Positions 58,897 through 64,000 of a stretch of DNA of 64,000 nt are shown in pieces. A program made the position numbers and the translations under genes. The notes under the pieces were generated by a model that saw only the letters and a program-made list of their open reading frames with translations, was not told the DNA's origin and made no database searches. The stretch comes from Rhyacophila brunnea (Eukaryota; Arthropoda; Insecta; Trichoptera; Rhyacophilidae), in assembly GCA_022495005.1 (NCBI GenBank), contig JAGYXB010000062.1, positions 744,001 through 808,000 of the forward strand, given 5' to 3'. Every line of letters starts with the position of its first letter. The first letter of the stretch is position 1.

Positions 58897-59399
58897 CAGC
58901 GATTTCCAAACTGGGAAGCGCGCCTCCCTGGGGAGCCACAGACTAGGGTAAAAGGAGGCATGATCAAGATTCAAGATGATGAATTTAAATAAAAAATGAT
59001 ATAATTACCATGCGATACTTCATTGAAACAAAAAATTCAGAGTGAAACCCTTGTTCAATTTTAGTTGACTCGAAGTGAAGAATATAATACTCTGTCAAGT
59101 TAGTAATGTTGCCATTTGTAACATCATATTTTTGCGAAACGAGATTTGCTGAATTATCTGCAATTTGATAAACTTTGTGCTAATAAAATAAACAAGTACA
59201 TCCATCGCATTAAAAAATAATATAATATTATATACTTATAGTAAAATTTTGTTATTATTCTGTCACTTACGATTTTTTTTGTATTAATATATTTTTTATC
59301 ATTATAAAATGTGTGTGTATTATTTTATGAAATAAGAGGGGAGGCGCCAGGTTAAGAATTTGAAGGGGGACGTAGTAATATAAAGTTTGGAAACTACTG
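58897..59399. mobile_element. hAT-like element, about 503 bp
   Basis: The left end CAGCGATTTCCAAACT and the reversed right end CAGTAGTTTCCAAACT are inverted. Both then contain GCGCCTCCC-type words (58919-58930 and 59342-59350). The word cattac occurs at both borders, but no clean 8-bp duplication is present. No coding frame. Confidence 0.6.
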
Positions 59400-60365
59400 C
59401 ATTACACCATGTCAAAATTCAATGCCAAATTCCATGCATAGTTTTTTTATAATAATTATCAAATTCATTCAGTGTACACTTTTAATTAATTTTCTACTTA
59501 TTTATTTATTAGGTATATTGAGTCCACGTCTAAGTACCAATTTGCACCTTCCCTCACTTCGGATTTCATTATGCACATATTCTTACTTCGTTCATACAGA
59601 AGATTTAGTCTCACGTTTCTATTTATATTGAAAATCAACAAGAGATGTAAACGTGATAGTTTAATCAGGTCTACAGAAGTGCACCATGAAAACTAAGCTT
59701 TGCTTGATAAAATTCTAAAGTAAATCCTTTTCAATTAGTTAATAATATTAGTTATATATTCAATGAAAAATGATACAGTCTAATATTATATCGTAGTATT
59801 TAGTTAGTAAGTTTTTTCAATTATCAAAAATATTATTTTCATTTCTAAGGATTAATTTATTAGTTTAACTATTTCGGTAGGTACCTAGTCTAGACACCAG
59901 GGTTATGGTACGAAGAATACAGGAAATTCTATATGATTTCGATTCGAGTGAGAGGTAATTTATAATCGGCACTTCATTAGTGGGGTCTGACCAAACACAT
60001 TTATATCGATACTTATTATTTATATCAAAGCAAATGTATATGGTATTTATTTATAATTTTTTATTTGTTTATTTAAAAAAAGAATGAAACGTTTGTATTA
60101 GCAATGGCAAGGATAATGTCATCTTTTTTAGATATAAAAAATTGGAAGCGCCATGTTAACGTTTTTACTGAAATGACGCCAATTTCAAACAAAAATCAAA
60201 CTGGCCCTGCTTTGGTCAATCATTCACAACTATAATAATACATATTATTAACATGCTATTAAGATGATAACACTAGTCACATCATCATCAAAAAATACTA
60301 ATAGTCTGATAATGGTGTGACAGCCAGAATATCTATCGTATCTATTCTATAGAATTTATTATGAT
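59400..60365. other. AT-rich stretch, no gene seen
   Basis: No recognisable repeat end or coding signature. The 69-codon frame at 59422-59631 has a hydrophobic AT-driven composition. Confidence 0.35.
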
Positions 60366-60700
60366 TTGAACATACATAATTTTAAAAACACTTCTGAGAA
60401 AATATATTATAACCAACAAAAAAAATCGAAAAATAAGACACCCAGCAGGAATCGAACCTGTATCTCACGGGTTTCGCGCCCATGCACATATAGCACTATG
60501 TTATAGGCTTCATAGTTGATTATTGTGACATGTTTTAGCTAATGGCTCTTAATTCTCTCTGTAGCGCTTTCCAAGTTAAGTTACTTTTATATTGGTTATA
60601 ATATATAGTGTTTTCAAAATGATGTATGCTCAATAATTAGTATATTACATTCTTAAATCTTGTGAATTATTCGTTGAATAAAAAAGTAGTTAATTAATAA
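60366..60700 (-). mobile_element. TIR element with tRNA-like core, copy E
   Basis: The left inner arm tgaacatacataattttaaa, then aacacttctgaga, pairs with the right arm agtgttttcaaaatgatgta, tgctcaataatt, then cttgtgaattattcgttgaa. The left outer arm is missing. On the reverse strand the core (60511-60437) reads GGG-cgcgaaa-CCC, then gagatacaggttcgattcct, with a perfect B box, then gctgggtgtc and T-rich sequence. It is the clearest tRNA-like core. Confidence 0.8.
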
Positions 60701-60917
60701 TTATTATGATTTATTTATTATGTTATGGAAATAAAATTCTATAAATGAATCCGAATAGTAGTTCATCTTGAATTATCATATAATTGTATTATCTTCATGT
60801 ATAGGTAATTTTCAACAATGAATATTTATGAATATTGAAATTGTGCACACATAACTAGGTAGATAACATAATATCATAGAAAAATTGTATTTTAATATGT
60901 ATCGACGCTTGCATTCT

Positions 60918-61265
60918 GGTGGTGCTGCTTTACAGTAGCGAACCATGGCACCTTACGAAGACTCAGAGCAACCGTATACTGAGTTTCTTTAGGAGCACCG
61001 AGGAGATCACCAAGCAGCCACTCACCACGCCGAGAGTGAAGAGCGACTTGAGACCTGGCTCGGCCACGTGCTGCGGATACCAGAAGAGAACCTCAACCTG
61101 GCTTGTCTGTTCTTCAAGCCAACCGGATTCCGGCGTCCTGTAAGGCCGCTAAATACTATCTTTAGAGTATGGTTTCACATGGAACGATGCAAGAAGTCTG
61201 GCGGGCGCCTCGTGGTATCCATATGCTTCAACTAAGGGGCGGATATGGCCGAAAAAGAAGAAGAA
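60918..61265 (+). pseudogene. LINE reverse transcriptase C-terminus, family A
   Basis: It starts with VLLYSSEPWHLTKTQSNRI, the (V)LLYGSE.W..TK motif. After frameshifts ATCC/SHVLRIPEEN (a GHVLRM-like segment) and GFRRPVRPLNTIFR follow, and the end matches the family member at 2091-1914. After the stop are ggggcggatatggcc and a GAAGAAGAA tail. At least two frameshifts and a shortened middle make it a dead copy. Confidence 0.75.
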
Positions 61266-61288
61266 TGTGTAATAATATCAATATATAT

Positions 61289-62014
61289 CAGTGGTTCTCA
61301 TGTAAAATTTAACTGTGACCGCACAATTTACATTGACAGTTCTATGGAAACGTCTGGTGGCCCCACCAAATTTCACCTGTGATGTGATTGAAAAAATTAA
61401 AACTTAATTTTATTTACTAAAAAATGGATCAATTTATTTATAGACGCAAATAATCGGTCCCGTGCGACTCCGATCGGGACGAAATGTGAGCAATTAAATA
61501 TTCATTAAGTCGCAATACAGCGCTGTGGAAGGCGGCCGTGCATAATCCACGGGTGTATAGACACGGCGGGTGGTGGAGGGAGTATTGTAAAGTCTATTTA
61601 ATAAAAGACATTTGAACATTTTATTGGGTACATATTTATTTATTTAAAAATAATGCAAATGGATATTCCTCAATACTCCTTTTTTCCAATGCGAGCCCCA
61701 GGCTGCTTCTAAGTTTACATCTGTCAACTGGCTTCGATATTTTTGTTTTTTATGAAGTGCATTACAGTAAATGATTTTTCACAGTATATAGTAGTAGGAA
61801 AAATTGACAATTTTAATAAAGTAATTGTTGACAATTATTTAAATTGACTTGATTCTTAGTCAACGTGTATCATTTGAGCGTAGAAAGAAATTTACGACAA
61901 GTCATGTGTATTCAACTAATTTCATAATTTTATAAATACATTATTGAAATATTATTCTGTAAAGCTCTGGTGCCCGCAGCAAAATCCTCTGGTGGCCGCA
62001 CATGAGAACCACTG
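61289..62014. mobile_element. hAT-type non-autonomous transposon, 726 bp
   Basis: The left end CAGTGGTTCTCATGT is exactly inverted at the right end ACATGAGAACCACTG, but for one terminal-region base. Flanking 8-mers atatatat (61281-61288) and atctatat (62015-62022) differ at one position, fitting a hAT target duplication. GGTGGCC motifs recur near both ends. A GC-rich block at 61517-61575 (gaaggcggccgtgcataatc, then cggcgggtggtggaggg) is shared with 45.7 kb. No transposase frame remains. Confidence 0.85.
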
Positions 62015-62022
62015 ATCTATAT

Positions 62023-63005
62023 TATAAAAAGTCGGTTATTTAATTTTTCTTTTATTTTGACATGTTATTATTGCCCATGCCTCTAGACACTTAGCGACAA
62101 AAAGAAAACGTAAATCCAAGTTATTATAAAAGGTAAAAATTTTACTTGCAACTTTCCAACCGTAAAAACTTTTCAGAGACACAGAAATCATAAATGAAAT
62201 TTCTAAGGAAGCTTTTTCAGTAAAAAAATGTATTTATAATTTTATAGTAAACACTTGATGGTAATCTTCGGATGAGAAAAGTTTTTAGCGTCTAATTCAA
62301 AAAGTTCGGCGAAGGTTCTATAAAGCTAGAGAAAAAGAGAAGTGGGGGCGATGGGTGAATCTAGAAGGCATAATATTACTATGCACTTCTTTTGGCTTGA
62401 ATTTTAATAAACTCTGCGCTTGTAGAAATAATAATTTATTTTGTTTTCGTAAATATAATAAATAAATACACCGTTTATTAATATGCACACATATCTACAT
62501 ACTATAAACGTACAAAAAATATTAAGATATGGGTGTTTTACAATAATTATGCATCAAGTGCAATTTTCATAAAATTCGATTTTTTTGTTTCACTGACTAG
62601 ATAAAAATATAGATTTCTATATTGTGTGTTAATACCAAAATCGTAGCTCTAAATGGCAATACTGGTATTGATAAGATTCATCGAATTGAATGTCTATTTT
62701 GACAGTTCCTTCGGTAGTATAAAAAGATATTTGCTAATATTAATAAAGCTTGAATATACTTTATATTTTGACTATTTATTTATATTGATCCATGTACTAT
62801 AAGTATACATATACAGTGAAAACATTCCTGAATTTTACAAAAGCAGTTTTAACTTTAGGTCCAAATATCTCAGGATCCATTTTTATGGACTTGATCCATA
62901 ATTATTGTGAACCACCCATATCATGTTACTAAATATATCGATGAATTGTAAATGTGTTTAAAGTATTTCAATAGTATTATATCATTTATTAACATAGTCA
63001 GACGC
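62023..63005. other. Gene-free stretch
   Basis: AT-rich. A modestly GC-richer patch at 62255-62395 (gttcggcgaaggttctataa, then aagtgggggcgatgggtg) could be a regulatory island. Nothing else recognised. Confidence 0.35.
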
Positions 63006-63013
63006 AATACAAT

Positions 63014-63244
63014 CAGCGCTCGAAATGGAAAAATTTACGAACCGGAGCGCTCGACAGTTTTATGAAGATTTTTACATAGTAAAGTTATCAAAGTCTATGT
63101 GTTTTTTCATAAAAAAAGTTTCTATTATATGGCCTATCCAGCTCAGACGGTCAAATTATTTATTCCACGAGACGGAGCGATAATTTTACCGATTTCACGA
63201 ACAGGAACGGCGCTCCGGTGCGTTCCGGTCCATTTCGAGCCCTG
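63014..63244. mobile_element. hAT MITE, 231 bp, perfect 8-bp target duplication
   Basis: The left end CAGCGCTCGAAATGGA and right end TCCATTTCGAGCCCTG are inverted (15 of 16 positions). The direct repeat aatacaat flanks it exactly (63006-63013 and 63245-63252). Sub-terminal cggagcg and ggcgctccgg motifs repeat at 63043, 63172 and 63208. The small reverse frame at 63160-63342 is incidental. Confidence 0.9.
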
Positions 63245-63458
63245 AATACAATACAAGGGGGTACTAGCTTTTTCGCACAACTCTCTATAACTGTTGAAAG
63301 TTTCCGTTTACCAATTCCATAACCCAATATCCAAGTATACATAGGTTATCCACCGATATAAATGTCATTCTTCTTTTCTATGCTCTATTAAATTACTCGT
63401 TATCATTCTGTTTGCAGGTTCATTGACAGTACAGTAGCGCATAAACGCAGTCTCCCAA

Positions 63459-63660
63459 TCTCACAACTCAATAATTCAAGTAGATTTATTGAGAAATATA
63501 AAAAAATCGCTAAAATTACACGGGACATTATTAATTATACCTCTCAGAACCATGTGGTTCCATGGAACACCATTTGGGGAACTACTGTAGAACATCAAGT
63601 TGCCCTTAACTTTGGTGATAGGTAGCGGAGCCGCCAAACATCCTGGCCTGGGGGCCCGCT
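63459..63660. repeat. Dispersed repeat shared with 15693-15870
   Basis: It carries the same ordered blocks as the 15.7-kb copy (caataattcaagtagattta, then ttgagaaatat..gctaaaa, later ggtgataggtagcggagccg and catcctgg). It also has a GTTCCATGGAAC palindrome and a hAT-like end ggggaactactg at 63576-63587. Confidence 0.5.
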
Positions 63661-64000
63661 TCAGGATGTGGGAAGCCATGGTTATATAGTTTATGTTCGT
63701 TAATATAAAAATGAATGCCATTCAGATTATAAATCGTAAACTAAGTTTATTATGTTTGATGATACATTATCATCGATAATACACATTTGAAATCAAATTT
63801 CTTCCCTCTTAATCATTATTTTTTTTATTTTTTAGAACAAAAAAGCTTTCCTACAGTTTAAATAATTGTTTACCTAAATTCCTGTTATTAATAATAATAT
63901 GTATAATAACATTAATATATAATTAATTAATTAATATAATTATTTCCACCTCTTTTAAAAATTGCAATAACCCAAAAACATATGATGAAACTATTGAGCT
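63661..64000. other. AT-rich stretch, no gene seen
   Basis: Nothing recognised. Very AT-rich with ttaattaatta-type simple sequence near 63920. Confidence 0.4.

Noticed and set aside
60437..60511. Functional tRNA gene
   Set aside because: The B box and anticodon-arm-like stem are good, but the 5' acceptor strand does not pair with ctgggtgtc. It lies in a repeated TIR element.
1..64000. CRISPR arrays, operons, rRNA genes, phage or bacterial defence systems
   Set aside because: Nothing with regular direct-repeat spacing, no rRNA-like blocks and no prokaryotic gene organisation. The composition and repeats are those of an insect nuclear genome.

Overview
This window looks like AT-rich eukaryotic DNA from an insect, most probably a moth or butterfly. 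That assignment is an inference from several things seen together. There are LINE 3' ends with ATGATGATGAT tails, whose last residues resemble the endonuclease-reverse transcriptase elements common in Lepidoptera. There are several tRNA-derived SINE families, many short terminal-inverted-repeat (TIR) elements, GTTAGG-type strings, and frequent TAGGTACCTA-like words. Nothing looks bacterial or viral: there are no long ORFs, operons or ribosome binding sites.

I find no host protein-coding gene that I can defend. The longest ORFs are about 100 codons and sit in AT-rich or repeat-derived sequence. The recognisable coding remnants are the C-terminal ends of several LINE reverse transcriptases (near 2.0, 3.1, 7.1, 38.8, 42.9, 51.1, 53.1 and 61.0 kb), the C-terminus of a hAT transposase (54.7-54.9 kb) and one THAP zinc-finger fragment (35.3 kb). 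The window is therefore most easily read as a gene desert, or the inside of a very long intron, filled with old transposons. It also holds about fifteen islands of more GC-rich, lower-repeat sequence (for example 5.3, 8.3, 13.3, 24.7, 25.7, 41.7, 44.6 and 53.6 kb) that could be regulatory.

Layout: 0-10 kb has LINE tails, two SINE families, a 100-bp fold-back element at 4.8 kb, and a hAT element at 8.76-9.66 kb with a perfect 8-bp target duplication and a SINE nested inside it. 10-20 kb has a 360-bp repeat whose sister copy lies at 56.8 kb, a SINE at 14.7 kb and a TIR element at 16.4-17.0 kb. 20-31 kb has an unidentified GC-rich block at 20.1-20.7 kb, a tRNA-like fragment at 21.5 kb, an LTR-like repeat at 24.0 kb, and the first two copies of a TIR element with a tRNA-like core. 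31-46 kb has the THAP fragment, an 824-bp long-TIR element with TTAGG-like repeats inside, three copies of a palindromic element within 3.3 kb, a hAT element at 40.2 kb and a second TTAGG-bearing TIR element at 43.4 kb. 46-64 kb has more SINE, LINE, LTR-like and hAT remnants, three further copies of the tRNA-core TIR element, and two hAT elements with clear target duplications (61.3 and 63.0 kb).

The most interesting structure is the family that places a tRNA-like sequence (A-box-like and B-box-like motifs, anticodon-arm-like hairpin, T-run downstream) between about 75-bp inverted repeats. At least five copies occur in this window. All family assignments are from reading the sequence; no database search was possible.
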